Assembly: GCF_005116465.1 (NCBI RefSeq)
Contig: NZ_SWBM01000002.1
Location: 310,001-374,000, forward strand
Direction of reading: 5' to 3'
Origin: Robertmurraya kyonggiensis
Lineage (GTDB): Bacteria; Bacillota; Bacilli; Bacillales; Cytobacillaceae
Length of the DNA: 64,000 nt
This document shows positions 22,488 through 31,351 of the stretch, one piece after another. Numbering within the stretch: position 1 is the stretch's first letter; every line of letters starts with the position of its first letter. The notes beneath the pieces were generated by a model, which saw only the letters and a program-made list of their open reading frames with translations, was not told the origin of the DNA and ran no database searches. A program made the position numbers and the translations under genes.

Positions 22488-23234
22488 ATGAAGAGAAAAA
22501 TCATGGCAATTTTGGCATTACTGGCAGTTATAGGAACATCACTTTTTTTCGCAGGAGATAGATTTGTAAAGGCAAAGGGACAAGAGGACCTTCTGACACT
22601 AGTGACAGTTTTACAAAGTGAGAATATAGATATCAGTGGATGGTCTCTACATGCAAGAGAAAAAATCGAAACAAGTAAGTTAGAGGACGTACAAAAATAT
22701 GTCCAAACTCTTAAAACGAAATTTCCAGACTGGACATGGCAGGTCACCTCGACTTCAGATAAATGGGAAGCAATCGCTACAAAGGCGTCTTCTCAAGGTT
22801 TTCAGGAGAACATTCAAATTTTATCTACCCTCACAATGGATAATCCACAAACTTACATGATCTATGAGGTACAAGGTAAGAATTTTACGGAAAAAACAGA
22901 GCAATTTATAAAAGAGGACCTACAACAAACGTTTTCTGACATTTTTCGGGAAAATACCACAATTTTCTCTTGTATAATAGGCGAATTCAATGATAAGATG
23001 AATACAAATTTGCCTTTTACGGTAAATCGAATTCTTGATTTATTCGAGGCGAAAGAGATGGAATCCATCCAAGAAGAAAACTTTGTTGCCACGTCGGCTT
23101 ATTCGCCATTATTCGCAGATGGGTTAACAACCAAAGATAAAGAAATGAATTTACAGCTAGGAATTCGAACTGAAAGGTTGGGCGCACAGACTACCCTTGT
23201 AGTTGGCACACCAATCATTACGATTGAATATTAA
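22488..23234 (+). CDS. ywmB: YwmB family protein
   Basis: 248 residues with an N-terminal signal/anchor helix (about 3-24) and an extracytoplasmic domain. It matches the YwmB family in length and in position directly before murA. Proteins of this family have a TATA-box-binding-like fold, but their function is unknown. GGGGAGGAGAG lies upstream of ATG 22488. Confidence 0.82.
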   Translation: MKRKIMAILALLAVIGTSLFFAGDRFVKAKGQEDLLTLVTVLQSENIDISGWSLHAREKIETSKLEDVQKYVQTLKTKFPDWTWQVTSTSDKWEAIATKASSQGFQENIQILSTLTMDNPQTYMIYEVQGKNFTEKTEQFIKEDLQQTFSDIFRENTTIFSCIIGEFNDKMNTNLPFTVNRILDLFEAKEMESIQEENFVATSAYSPLFADGLTTKDKEMNLQLGIRTERLGAQTTLVVGTPIITIEY

Positions 23235-23266
23235 TATAGAGAAATTGGACGCGGAGGGGAATACAT

Positions 23267-24571
23267 TTGGAAAAAATCATCGTCCGCGGCGGTAGAAGGC
23301 TAAGCGGTTCTGTAAAAGTAGAAGGAGCAAAGAATGCAGTTTTGCCAGTTATTGCCGCAACACTATTAGCAAGTGACGGAAAAAGCGTAATTCGTGATGT
23401 GCCAACTCTCTCCGATGTATACACGATCAATGAGGTATTACGCTATTTAAACGCCGATGTGACGTTTAAAAATAACGAAGTCACTGTCGATGCATCTAGA
23501 GAGTTAAAAGTTGAAGCACCTTTTGAATATGTTCGTAAAATGCGTGCTTCCGTTTTAGTAATGGGATCACTTCTTGCAAGACTAGGCCGTGCACGTGTAG
23601 CATTGCCAGGTGGTTGTGCAATTGGTTCAAGACCGATTGACCAACATTTAAAAGGCTTTGAAGCAATGGGAGCAACGGTAAAGGTTGGTAACGGATTTAT
23701 CGAAGCAGAAGTAGAAGGTCGCCTACAAGGTGCCAAGATTTACTTAGACTTCCCAAGTGTTGGGGCAACTGAAAACATTATGATGGCTGCTACGTTGGCA
23801 CAAGGAACAACAATCATCGAGAACGTGGCAAAAGAGCCAGAAATCGTTGATCTCGCAAACTTCTTGAATAAAATGGGTGCGAAGGTACGTGGTGCTGGAA
23901 CAGGAACGATCCGAATTGAAGGAGTAGACGTTCTGTTTGGTGCTGACCATAACATTATACCTGATCGTATTGAAGCTGGAACTTTTATGGTTGCTGCTGC
24001 AATTACAGGCGGGAACGTGTTGGTTAGAGGAGCGGTTCCAGAACATTTAACTTCCCTCATTGCTAAGATGGAAGAAATGGGCGTTATGTTTGAGGAAGAA
24101 GAAGATGGTCTACGTGTAATCGGTCCAGATAAGTTAAAGGCAGTGGATATTAAAACAATGCCACACCCTGGATTCCCAACTGACATGCAGTCGCAAATGA
24201 TGGCGTTGTTGTTGCATGCTCAAGGTACTAGTATGATCACTGAAACCGTTTTTGAAAATCGATTCATGCATGTGGAAGAATTCCGTCGCATGAACGCAGA
24301 TATTAAAATTGAAGGTCGCTCAGTTATTTTAAATGGCCCTTCAAAATTACAAGGTGCAGAAGTAGCTGCAACCGATTTACGTGCAGCTGCCGCATTAGTT
24401 TTAACAGGCTTAGTAGCTGATGGAACGACTCGCGTTACTGAATTAAAGCATCTTGACCGTGGATATGTTGACTTCCACAACAAGCTTGCTGCACTAGGAG
24501 CTGACATTGAGCGCTATTCTGAGGTAGAAGAAGCAGAAGTAGTCTCAGCAGCTTACGATTTAAACGCGTAA
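23267..24571 (+). CDS. murA: UDP-N-acetylglucosamine 1-carboxyvinyltransferase
   Basis: 434 residues. MurA transfers enolpyruvate from PEP to UDP-GlcNAc, the first committed step of peptidoglycan synthesis, in the cytoplasm. Lys22 (EGAKNAVLP) and catalytic Cys117 in the flexible loop ([11 protein letters not shown]) are both present, so it should be fosfomycin-sensitive. Start is TTG 23267 with GCGGAGGGG upstream. It corresponds to the essential murAA of B. subtilis by position (ywmB-murAA-spoIID). Confidence 0.97.
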   Translation: MEKIIVRGGRRLSGSVKVEGAKNAVLPVIAATLLASDGKSVIRDVPTLSDVYTINEVLRYLNADVTFKNNEVTVDASRELKVEAPFEYVRKMRASVLVMGSLLARLGRARVALPGGCAIGSRPIDQHLKGFEAMGATVKVGNGFIEAEVEGRLQGAKIYLDFPSVGATENIMMAATLAQGTTIIENVAKEPEIVDLANFLNKMGAKVRGAGTGTIRIEGVDVLFGADHNIIPDRIEAGTFMVAAAITGGNVLVRGAVPEHLTSLIAKMEEMGVMFEEEEDGLRVIGPDKLKAVDIKTMPHPGFPTDMQSQMMALLLHAQGTSMITETVFENRFMHVEEFRRMNADIKIEGRSVILNGPSKLQGAEVAATDLRAAAALVLTGLVADGTTRVTELKHLDRGYVDFHNKLAALGADIERYSEVEEAEVVSAAYDLNA

Positions 24572-24585
24572 TATAGAATTAGCCG

Positions 24586-24625
24586 AAAAACCGTGAAATG
24601 GATCTCCATTTTTACGGTTTTTTTG
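24586..24625 (+). terminator. Terminator of murA
   Basis: AAACCGT (24588-24594) pairs with ACGGTTT (24614-24620) with further pairing of GAAATGGA with TCCATTTTT inside; the T-run follows. Confidence 0.88.
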
Positions 24626-24719
24626 TTTAGAAAAATCATCCAATCATATTTGTCTAACATAAGATATTGTGGTTTAGGAGAGAAAAACTTATGCATGTAA
24701 GATGATTAATTTTTTGTGA

Positions 24720-24748
24720 CATATTTGCAAGACAGGCGCCATATGTAT
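24720..24748 (+). promoter_or_regulatory. Probable sigma-E promoter of spoIID
   Basis: CATATTT (24720-24726), 13 bases, CATATGTAT (24740-24748) resembles the sigma-E pattern (ATA-type -35, CATA...T -10). It ends 39 bases before spoIID, which is sigma-E-controlled in B. subtilis. Confidence 0.6.
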
Positions 24749-24787
24749 AGAAGTAGGTTTGACCAAATTACATATGGAGGCTCTAAC

Positions 24788-25804
24788 ATGATAAAAATGA
24801 AACCATTCGCACTAATAGCTGCAGTACTATTTGTTGTCACCATCATGATTCCGACATTACTTGTCCTCCCCTTTATGGAAAAAACATCGGGTAACGAAGC
24901 AGAAGCGGCTCCCGAAGTCGAGGTAGAAACTACCCAGCCAGCTGTAGAAGTCGCTGTCTATCGTTCCGGTCTGGAAAAAGTTGAAAAGCTTCCTCTTGAA
25001 GAATATCTTGTAGGTGTTGTTGCAGCAGAAATGCCAGCAGACTTTGAATTAGAAGCGCTAAAGGCACAGGCCTTATCGGCGAGAACGTATACCGTGGATT
25101 GGTTAATGTCAGGAGCTAAAGCAGAAGTACCTGAAGGAATAGATGCGGATATATCGGATACTGAAAACAATCAAGTATATAAAAATGATGAAGAGCTACG
25201 GAAGCAATGGGGCAAAGATTATTCTTGGAAAATAAGTAAGATAAAAGAAGCGGTTGCCGCTACGAGTGGGCAAATTCTAACCTTTGAGGGTGCTCCGATC
25301 TATGCTGCTTTCTTTTCGACGAGTAATGGATATACCGAGAATTCAGAGGATTATTTTCAAGAACCACTTCCCTATTTAAAAAGTGTGGAAAGTCCCTGGG
25401 ATGTAAATACGGAGAAATTCCATGGACAGCTGGTGATTAAGGTCAAAGACTTTGAGAAAAAACTAGGTGTTAAGTTGGGGGATAGTGCAGAGGTCGGAAA
25501 AATCGTTGAGAGAACGAAAGGGAACCGAGTTGCTAAGGTTGATATCAATGGTAAGGCATTGACTGGAAAAGAAGTGCGAGAAGGGCTTGGACTGAAGTCT
25601 TCGGACTTCACATGGGAACGAAAAGGTGACAACGTCGTCATTAATACAAAAGGAAACGGCCATGGAGTCGGCATGAGTCAATTCGGCGCAAACGGCATGG
25701 CACAAGAAGGAAAGAAGTACGATGAGATTGTACAGTACTACTACAATGGGGCGACGATTGATACAACCAAAACGTTACTGACAAAGATTACAGCAAGTCG
25801 TTAG
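24788..25804 (+). CDS. spoIID: Stage II sporulation protein D (engulfment lytic transglycosylase)
   Basis: 338 residues from ATG 24788 with GGAGG seven bases upstream. One N-terminal membrane helix (about 7-29) is followed by the SpoIID domain. The catalytic glutamate is Glu81 in VVAAEMPADF, and SARTYT follows at about 97. It cleaves glycan strands after SpoIIP has removed stem peptides, driving engulfment of the forespore from the mother cell side. Its partners SpoIIM and SpoIIP are not in this window; SpoIIQ is. Confidence 0.95.
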   Translation: MIKMKPFALIAAVLFVVTIMIPTLLVLPFMEKTSGNEAEAAPEVEVETTQPAVEVAVYRSGLEKVEKLPLEEYLVGVVAAEMPADFELEALKAQALSARTYTVDWLMSGAKAEVPEGIDADISDTENNQVYKNDEELRKQWGKDYSWKISKIKEAVAATSGQILTFEGAPIYAAFFSTSNGYTENSEDYFQEPLPYLKSVESPWDVNTEKFHGQLVIKVKDFEKKLGVKLGDSAEVGKIVERTKGNRVAKVDINGKALTGKEVREGLGLKSSDFTWERKGDNVVINTKGNGHGVGMSQFGANGMAQEGKKYDEIVQYYYNGATIDTTKTLLTKITASR

Positions 25805-25860
25805 TTGTGGAGCGGACATTTGGGGGAATGTTCGCTAAGTAAGAGTAGAGACAAAAAGGA

Positions 25861-25918
25861 AGCTGTTCCCGGAAGGTTTTAGTTACAACCTTTTGGTGAA
25901 CAGCTTTGCTTTGTTTTG
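25861..25918 (+). terminator. Terminator of spoIID
   Basis: AGCTGTTC (25861-25868) pairs with GAACAGCT (25898-25905), with inner AAGGTT/AACCTT (25873-25878, 25887-25892) and a T-rich tail. Just upstream a separate hairpin, AGCGGACATT/AATGTTCGCT, spans 25811-25836. Confidence 0.8.
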
Positions 25919-25962
25919 ATTGCCAACTTTAGGAAAAAGCATTTAAAAATAGGTAATCAAAT

Positions 25963-26421
25963 GATTTGTCGGTCAGGATGGGCGGTATCCAATTCAACTT
26001 GGCGTACAAAATAGATTTGTCGGTCAGGTCAAGCAGAAATCTTCACAACTTGGCGTGCAAAGTGGATTTGTCGGTCAGGAAGAGCGGAATCCCCCTCAAC
26101 TTGGCGTGCAAAGTGGATTTGTCGGTCAGGATGAGCAGAATTTCCTCAATCTTGGCGTGCAAAGTGGATTTGTCGGTCAGGATGAGCAGAATTCCTTCAA
26201 TCTTGGCGTGCAAAGTGGATTTGTCGGTCAGGATGAGCAGAATTTCCTCAATCTTGGTGTGCAAAGTGGATTTGTCGGTCAGGATGAGCAGAATTCCTTC
26301 AATCTTGGCGTGCAAACTGGATTTATCGGTCAGGATGAGCAGAATTCCTTCAATCTTGGCGTGCAAACTGGATTTATCGGTCAGGTCGGGCATAATCCTC
26401 CGCATCCTGGCGTGCCAACAA
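25963..26421. repeat. 51-bp tandem repeat, nine copies
   Basis: The marker GATTTGTCGGTCAGG (or GATTTATCGGTCAGG) begins at 25963, 26014, 26065, 26116, 26167, 26218, 26269, 26320 and 26371, exactly 51 bases apart each time. Middle units are nearly identical; the first two and the last are the most diverged. Because 51 is a multiple of 3, several frames stay open on both strands (up to 181 codons), but none has a clear ribosome site or recognisable protein. It lies between the ends of two convergent genes, spoIID and a VanZ-like gene. Confidence 0.95.
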
Positions 26422-26444
26422 GAGCCAACCCCTAACGAATCCCC

Positions 26445-26858
26445 TTACCCCCGAAAATACCCCATAATGCGCTCAAAACCATGCTTCCTATACGCACGCA
26501 TTACAAAGTAACTCGCCACCAAAACTCCGGTAACATCCTTTACGAAGTCAATGATTGTTGCAGAGCGCGCAGGAACAAACGACTGGTGAATCTCATCCAG
26601 TAAGCCATACCCACAAGCAATTAATCCACAAATCAAACTCGCTCGAAAAGAGAATTTACCTGTTGTGAGCAAAGCCCCCACTAACAGCAAATACAAAATC
26701 GCAAACTCTACAAGATGAAGGGATTCTTTTACAAAGCTATCCACAGTAGAATCTGGAAGCTCCACGACGGCATTGTCGGGCATGCTGGATAGAGTCCAAA
26801 TCAAAATCATATACGCGAACGGCATCAGCCGCAGAAACCATTTTACAAAGAATTTCAA
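26445..26858 (-). CDS. VanZ-like family membrane protein
   Basis: 137 residues with about four membrane helices. The motifs IWTLSSMP near residue 20, LVEFAILYLLL and DEIHQSFVP followed by DFVKDVTGV are the VanZ-like family pattern. Some family members lower susceptibility to glycopeptides (teicoplanin), but most have no known role. The start is TTG at 26858 with AGGGGG about 10 bases upstream on the minus strand. It points away from spoIIQ. Confidence 0.85.
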   Translation of the reverse strand: MKFFVKWFLRLMPFAYMILIWTLSSMPDNAVVELPDSTVDSFVKESLHLVEFAILYLLLVGALLTTGKFSFRASLICGLIACGYGLLDEIHQSFVPARSATIIDFVKDVTGVLVASYFVMRAYRKHGFERIMGYFRG

Positions 26859-26930
26859 AAAAATTTCCCCCTACATGAATAATTTCAAAGTCGTTGTCGA
26901 AAAATAAGACAAAAAAATTTTTTTAGAAAT

Positions 26931-26960
26931 GTATATATTTATCGTGATCTGTTCAGAATG
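26931..26960 (+). promoter_or_regulatory. Probable sigma-F promoter of spoIIQ
   Basis: GTATA (26931-26935), 15 bases, GTTCAGAATG (26951-26960) fits the forespore sigma-F pattern (GTATA; G...A.A.T). It ends 19 bases before the start codon. spoIIQ is a sigma-F gene in B. subtilis. Confidence 0.6.
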
Positions 26961-26979
26961 ATTGCTGAGGTGATGATAA

Positions 26980-27942
26980 ATGAGAGAGGAAGAAAAGAAA
27001 CGATCTTCTCAAGATTCAAAGTTGAAGCGCTTCATGAAAAAGCGTTGGGTATACCCAGCAATTTATCTTGCAAGTGCTGCAATCATTCTAACCGCGGTTC
27101 TTTGGTACCAAAATAGCAACAATGCAACTGATGACCAAGTCGATTACGAAGCTACTGATCTTTCAGGCAAAAAATACGATGAGCCTGCACTCGAAGTAAA
27201 CAGATCAATGGAAAACTTTTCTATGCCTGTGAAGGATCCAGATTCAGTCGTCATTCAAAAGCAATTCTATGAATACGATGGCACTGATGAAGAGCAAGAA
27301 GCAGCATTAGTTTTCTACAACAACACGTATCATCCGAATACTGGGATTGATATTACTCAGGAAAGCGGAGAAACGTTTGATGTATTAGCTGCGTTAAGTG
27401 GAACAGTAACGAATGTAGCAGATGATTCTTTACTCGGAAACGTAATCGAGATTGAGCATGATAAGGGTATTGTAACACAATATCAATCAGTTACAGACAT
27501 TGATGTGAAGGTTGGAGACCAAGTAGAACAAGGTCAGGCTCTTGCAAAAGCAGGAAAAAGCTTATTGAATGAAGAAGCTGGTACCCATCTACATTTTGAA
27601 ATTCGCAAAGATGGTGTTGCAGTTAATCCACTTGATTACTTCAACAAGCCATTAAGTTCTTTACAAGAAGCTAAGGTCACAAGTACTGAAGAAGAAGATG
27701 TGGATGATAGCGGCAAAGCTGATGATTCATCTACAGTAGCCCCTGATGAAGACAAAGCAGCTTCAGATGAAGATGCAACGACTTCAGACGAGGACAAATC
27801 AGCTACAGATGAGGACGCAACAACTTCAGATGAAGACAGTTCTCAAGATGAAGATAAAGCAGAAGAAGAGGACACAGATGCAAACAAGACAGATGATGAG
27901 TCTACAACGAATGAAACTGACTCTGAATCTGCTGGTGCATAA
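26980..27942 (+). CDS. spoIIQ: Stage II sporulation protein Q
   Basis: 320 residues: a basic cytoplasmic start, one membrane helix (about 23-43) and an M23 (LytM-like) domain at about 85-225. The zinc site is incomplete: the first ligand position, normally His in HxGxD, is Asn120 (NTGID), while Asp124, His203 and His205 remain. This agrees with the non-catalytic role known for Bacillus SpoIIQ, which binds mother-cell SpoIIIAH across the intermembrane space. Residues 230-320 are an acidic Asp/Glu/Ser/Thr tail with repeated TSDED units, longer than in B. subtilis (283 residues). GAGGTGATG precedes the ATG. Confidence 0.95.
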   Translation: MREEEKKRSSQDSKLKRFMKKRWVYPAIYLASAAIILTAVLWYQNSNNATDDQVDYEATDLSGKKYDEPALEVNRSMENFSMPVKDPDSVVIQKQFYEYDGTDEEQEAALVFYNNTYHPNTGIDITQESGETFDVLAALSGTVTNVADDSLLGNVIEIEHDKGIVTQYQSVTDIDVKVGDQVEQGQALAKAGKSLLNEEAGTHLHFEIRKDGVAVNPLDYFNKPLSSLQEAKVTSTEEEDVDDSGKADDSSTVAPDEDKAASDEDATTSDEDKSATDEDATTSDEDSSQDEDKAEEEDTDANKTDDESTTNETDSESAGA

Positions 27943-27960
27943 TCATAATATGTAACATAA

Positions 27961-27996
27961 AACCCGCATCCTTGTGATTGCGGGTTTTTTTCTTTT
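27961..27996 (+). terminator. Terminator of spoIIQ
   Basis: AACCCGCA (27961-27968) pairs with TGCGGGTT (27979-27986), then a long T-run. Confidence 0.93.
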
Positions 27997-28107
27997 TACA
28001 CTGTTAAAGGTGGGTGTTGATTTTACATGATGTGAAAAATAGGCGGAAAATTTCTGACTGATCAAGAAATTAACCTATTTCCCCTAATTTTAACTGCTTG
28101 ACCTTGA

Positions 28108-28230
28108 AATGGTTTAGTATCTTCATGAGCTCTTCATAAGGACTCTATTTGCAGCACATCTCCGATTAGTGGCTTTATGAGTCGCCCATGAGGATATTAA
28201 TTTTTATCAGTGTCTTCATGAAGAGGCACT
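28108..28230. repeat. Short palindromic CATGA repeat elements upstream of spoIIID
   Basis: TAGTATCTTCATGAG near 28110, AGTGGCTTTATGAG near 28170 and CAGTGTCTTCATGAAGAGGCACTG near 28206-28229 are variants of one motif; the last is an imperfect palindrome. They resemble the elements at 21577-21680. No gene is evident in 27997-28456. Confidence 0.45.
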
Positions 28231-28474
28231 GTTATAGAAAAAGCGCGAGCCCCACCAAAAAAGTATCCATAATAGCGAAAAAACCTGGAATCCCGGCAAA
28301 ACCATACCGCTGTATACCGCCTTTTCATTTTCCCTAACCAATAATTCGTCTTATTTTTCAAAAAATTTACCTTATACCTTGTCCCTATTAAGCTTTTCGT
28401 GCATATTCCGTTATCCAAGCTAATAAACTGTTACAAACCTTACAAAGAGAGTGTTTGAGGTGAGGAATCGTTTG

Positions 28475-28498
28475 ATGACGAGAATGTATATTCAATAG
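28475..28498 (+). CDS. Tiny open frame in the spoIIID leader (possible leader peptide)
   Basis: Seven codons (MTRMYIQ) and a stop, preceded by a strong GAGGTGAGG (28457-28465) with 9-base spacing. A second AGGAG at 28497-28501 precedes a four-codon frame at 28504. In B. subtilis a small upstream frame (usd) must be translated for spoIIID to be expressed. This may play the same part, but it is not similar in length, so the call is tentative. Confidence 0.3.
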   Translation: MTRMYIQ

Positions 28499-28622
28499 GA
28501 GACATGATTATGACTTGAAATCCCTGCACAATTTATAACGTGTGGAACAACAGTACTTGATGAAGCGAAAGAGCGAGTCTCATTTCACACTTCTCACATC
28601 CAATTTAGGGAGGGCGAGTGGT

Positions 28623-28895
28623 GTGCACGATTACATCAAAGAGAGAACTATCAAGATTGGAAAGTATATCGTGGAGACGAGAAAAACAGTTCGCGTAATT
28701 GCGAAGGAGTTTGGCGTATCCAAAAGTACAGTCCATAAAGATTTAACAGAGAGGCTTCCTGAAATAAACCCAGAACTTGCTAATGAAGTAAAGGAAATCT
28801 TAGATTATCATAAATCAATTCGCCATTTACGAGGTGGAGAAGCAACAAAGATGAAGTATAAGAAGGAAGAACTAGAAGGCGAACCGATTCAGTAA
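28623..28895 (+). CDS. spoIIID: Sporulation transcription regulator SpoIIID
   Basis: 90 residues from GTG 28623; AGGGAGGG lies eight bases upstream and the frame is open for 27 further codons before it, which I treat as untranslated. The protein is nearly identical to B. subtilis SpoIIID from HDYIKERTIKIGKYIVET onward. A helix-turn-helix (VRVIAKEFGVSKSTVHKDL) lies at about 23-41, followed by a basic C-terminal helix. It acts in the mother cell, repressing many sigma-E genes and activating others including sigK. Confidence 0.97.
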   Translation: MHDYIKERTIKIGKYIVETRKTVRVIAKEFGVSKSTVHKDLTERLPEINPELANEVKEILDYHKSIRHLRGGEATKMKYKKEELEGEPIQ

Positions 28896-29013
28896 GGAAT
28901 TTGTGAATATGGTAATATATCGAAATCCCTAGCGAGAGTTCTAACCAATCTGACAAATTTTACGAAAAAATACCACAATTTTTGACAAATTGCTACGTTC
29001 TTGATTTGAAATG

Positions 29014-29022
29014 TGATAGAAT
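29014..29022 (+). promoter_or_regulatory. Extended -10 promoter of mbl
   Basis: TGATAGAAT (29014-29022) is a good extended -10 element about 145 bases before mbl; no clear -35 box is at the right distance. Confidence 0.45.
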
Positions 29023-29166
29023 AGACAATTAGGATAGAGTGTGTAATTTCGCACATAACGAATACAATAACTTATAAAATTCGACATCAAGTAACGAACA
29101 ATGAAAGAGTACGAATTCCGTGCTTTTAGATTAGATTGGGACCATTTTCAAGGAGGATTTATTAGA

Positions 29167-30168
29167 ATGCTTGCTAGGGATATTGGAATTGATTTAGGAA
29201 CTGCTAACGTATTGATCCACGTAAAAGGAAAAGGAATTGTTTTAAACGAGCCATCTGTTGTGGCGATTGATAAGAACACGAATAAAGTTCTTGCAGTTGG
29301 TGAAGAAGCAAGACGCATGGTAGGACGTACACCTGGCAACATCGTGGCGATTCGTCCATTAAAAGACGGCGTTATCGCTGACTTTGATGTAACAGAAGCA
29401 ATGTTAAGGCATTTCATCAACAAGTTAAATGTAAAAGGCTTTTTATCAAAGCCTCGTATCTTAATTTGTTGCCCAACAAACATTACAAGTGTTGAGCAAA
29501 AAGCGATCAAAGAAGCTGCTGAAAAAAGCGGCGGGAAGAAAGTGTATTTAGAGGAAGAACCAAAGGTTGCGGCAATTGGAGCAGGTATGGATATTTTCCA
29601 ACCAAGCGGAAATATGGTTGTTGATATCGGTGGTGGAACAACGGATATCGCTGTATTATCAATGGGTGATATCGTAACTTCATCTTCCATCAAAATGGCT
29701 GGAGACAAGTTCGATAGTGAAATTCTTCAATACATTAAGCGCGAATATAAGCTGTTAATCGGTGAACGTACAGCTGAAAATATTAAAATCCAAATCGGAA
29801 CAGTTTTCCCAGGCTCTCGCAATGAGACGATGGAAATTCGTGGCCGTGATATGGTATCAGGATTACCAAGAACGATTTCTGTTAGCTCTGAAGAAATTGA
29901 GCAGGCATTACGTGAATCAGTTTCCGTTATCGTTCAGGCAGCAAAAGGCGTCCTAGAACGCACACCGCCTGAATTATCAGCGGATATTATTGACCGCGGT
30001 GTTATTATCACAGGTGGGGGAGCCCTTTTACACGGATTTGACCTTCTTTTAGCAGAAGAGTTAAAGGTACCAGTACTTGTGGCAGAAAACCCAATGGATT
30101 GCGTAGCAATCGGAACAGGCATTATGCTTGATAATATTGACAAAATCAAAGGCTATAAATTTGCCTAA
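29167..30168 (+). CDS. mbl: MreB-like actin homologue Mbl
   Basis: 333 residues, as in B. subtilis. ATG 29167 is chosen because AAGGAGG lies about 10 bases upstream; an in-frame ATG at 29101 has no ribosome site. Actin-fold nucleotide motifs are present: GIDLGTANVLIHVKGKGIV at the N-terminus, VVDIGGGTTDIAV in the middle and GGGALLHG near the end. Mbl filaments guide side-wall peptidoglycan synthesis under the membrane. Position after spoIIID matches B. subtilis. Confidence 0.97.
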   Translation: MLARDIGIDLGTANVLIHVKGKGIVLNEPSVVAIDKNTNKVLAVGEEARRMVGRTPGNIVAIRPLKDGVIADFDVTEAMLRHFINKLNVKGFLSKPRILICCPTNITSVEQKAIKEAAEKSGGKKVYLEEEPKVAAIGAGMDIFQPSGNMVVDIGGGTTDIAVLSMGDIVTSSSIKMAGDKFDSEILQYIKREYKLLIGERTAENIKIQIGTVFPGSRNETMEIRGRDMVSGLPRTISVSSEEIEQALRESVSVIVQAAKGVLERTPPELSADIIDRGVIITGGGALLHGFDLLLAEELKVPVLVAENPMDCVAIGTGIMLDNIDKIKGYKFA

Positions 30169-30178
30169 ATAGTATGGG

Positions 30179-30236
30179 GAAATGGTGAACGGAACCGGTG
30201 GTAATACTGGTACTTTTCACCATTTCTATGTTTTTT
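30179..30236 (+). terminator. Terminator of mbl
   Basis: GAAATGGTGAA (30179-30189) pairs with TTCACCATTTC (30216-30226); ACCGGT and ACTGGT pair within the loop; TTTTTT at 30231. Confidence 0.85.
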
Positions 30237-30313
30237 GCCCTTTTTCTACAAAAATATAATGTTTATTCGTCAATTTTTTCTTATAATAGAAGATAAGTAT
30301 GATTTTGGATATG

Positions 30314-30339
30314 TAAACTGTTGATATAGATGACGATAT
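30314..30339 (+). promoter_or_regulatory. Probable sigma-D promoter of flhO
   Basis: TAAA (30314-30317), 14 bases, GACGATAT (30332-30339), one base off the flagellar sigma-D -10 GCCGATAT. It ends 32 bases before flhO, a motility gene. Confidence 0.72.
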
Positions 30340-30371
30340 ATAGAAGAGAGTAGTTATAAAGGGGTGAGCCT

Positions 30372-31208
30372 ATGTTTAAAGGGTTTTACACGGTAGCATC
30401 AGGGATGCTTGCACAGCAACGCAAAACAGAAATGTTAACGAATAATATGGCCAATGCCAATACACCAGGTTTTAAAGCGGAGCAATCTTCAATGAGAGCT
30501 TTCCCAGAAATGCTTTTAAAAAGCTACGAAACGAAGCAAATTCCAACGGAAAAAGGCTTGAATCTATCATCAGGTCAAGTCGTTGGTTCCATAAATACAG
30601 GTGTCTACATGCAAGAAGCGATGCCGAATTTTATCCAAGGAGCCCTTCAGGATACGGGTCAAAAAACGGATCTAGCTTTGATTGATTCGTTAATGCCAAC
30701 AAATGAAGATGGTATCAAAGGAACAGTCTTTTTCACCGTGCAAAATGCTGCAGGGGAGACTCGCTATACACGTAATGGTGATTTCACTCTAGATGGACAA
30801 GGCTACCTGACAACAGGAAGTGGTTATTATGTCCTTGACCGAGAAGGAGATCGAATTCAGCTTTCAAGCGATCAGTTTGCGGTTGATGGAGAAGGATACC
30901 TACAGGGAGCTGCGGGAGAGAATGCGAATCTTGGGATTGCATTTTCTGCGAATCCTTATCAAATGGTCAAAGAAGGTGATGGCCTTTACCGTACAGCAGA
31001 TGGTGCTGAACTTGGCGATGCGAGAGCAGCAGCAGGTGTAGATTTTAACCTACAGCAAGGATTTTTAGAAGGTTCGAATGTGGATACAGGTCGAACAATG
31101 ACGGACATGCTTACCGCATACCGTGCATTTGAAGCAAACCAAAAAGTCTTGCAGGCTTACGATAAAAGTATGGAAAAAGCGGCCAACGAGGTTGGACGTA
31201 TCGGCTAA
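30372..31208 (+). CDS. flhO: Flagellar rod protein FlhO (FlgF/FlgG-like)
   Basis: 278 residues. The N-terminal motif NNMANANTPGFKAEQ (residues about 25-39) and the C-terminal helix ending MTDMLTAYRAFEANQKVLQ are the paired coiled ends shared by rod and hook proteins. It forms the distal rod of the flagellar basal body, outside the membrane, exported by the flagellar apparatus without a signal peptide. It is paired with flhP as in B. subtilis. Confidence 0.93.
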   Translation: MFKGFYTVASGMLAQQRKTEMLTNNMANANTPGFKAEQSSMRAFPEMLLKSYETKQIPTEKGLNLSSGQVVGSINTGVYMQEAMPNFIQGALQDTGQKTDLALIDSLMPTNEDGIKGTVFFTVQNAAGETRYTRNGDFTLDGQGYLTTGSGYYVLDREGDRIQLSSDQFAVDGEGYLQGAAGENANLGIAFSANPYQMVKEGDGLYRTADGAELGDARAAAGVDFNLQQGFLEGSNVDTGRTMTDMLTAYRAFEANQKVLQAYDKSMEKAANEVGRIG

Positions 31209-31218
31209 TTATAAGGCT

Positions 31219-31308
31219 CTTTTCTCAAACTTTGTTGTTTTTGGAAGATAAAATTAAAAACCAAATTGTTATTTCAAGCAGACGTATTATCGAAAAGTTT
31301 GAGAAAAG
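31219..31308. repeat. 15-bp inverted repeat in the flhO-flhP spacer
   Basis: CTTTTCTCAAACTTT (31219-31233) and AAAGTTTGAGAAAAG (31294-31308) are perfect inverted copies, with a 60-base AT-rich loop. No T-run follows, so it is not a typical terminator. Confidence 0.75.
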
Positions 31309-31351
31309 TGCCGTGGACTTTCTATGCGTAGCACAATGCTTAGTATAAAGC

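Noticed and set aside
25963-26421. CRISPR array
   Set aside because: Units are contiguous without unique spacers, and no cas genes are near.
25966-26511. Repeat-encoded proteins in the 51-bp array (both strands)
   Set aside because: The unit is a multiple of 3, so any stop-free frame repeats. Ribosome sites are missing, and starts and ends do not match the array.
28197-28418. 73-codon minus-strand frame upstream of spoIIID
   Set aside because: No ribosome site, it overlaps the palindromic repeats, and it has no recognisable product.
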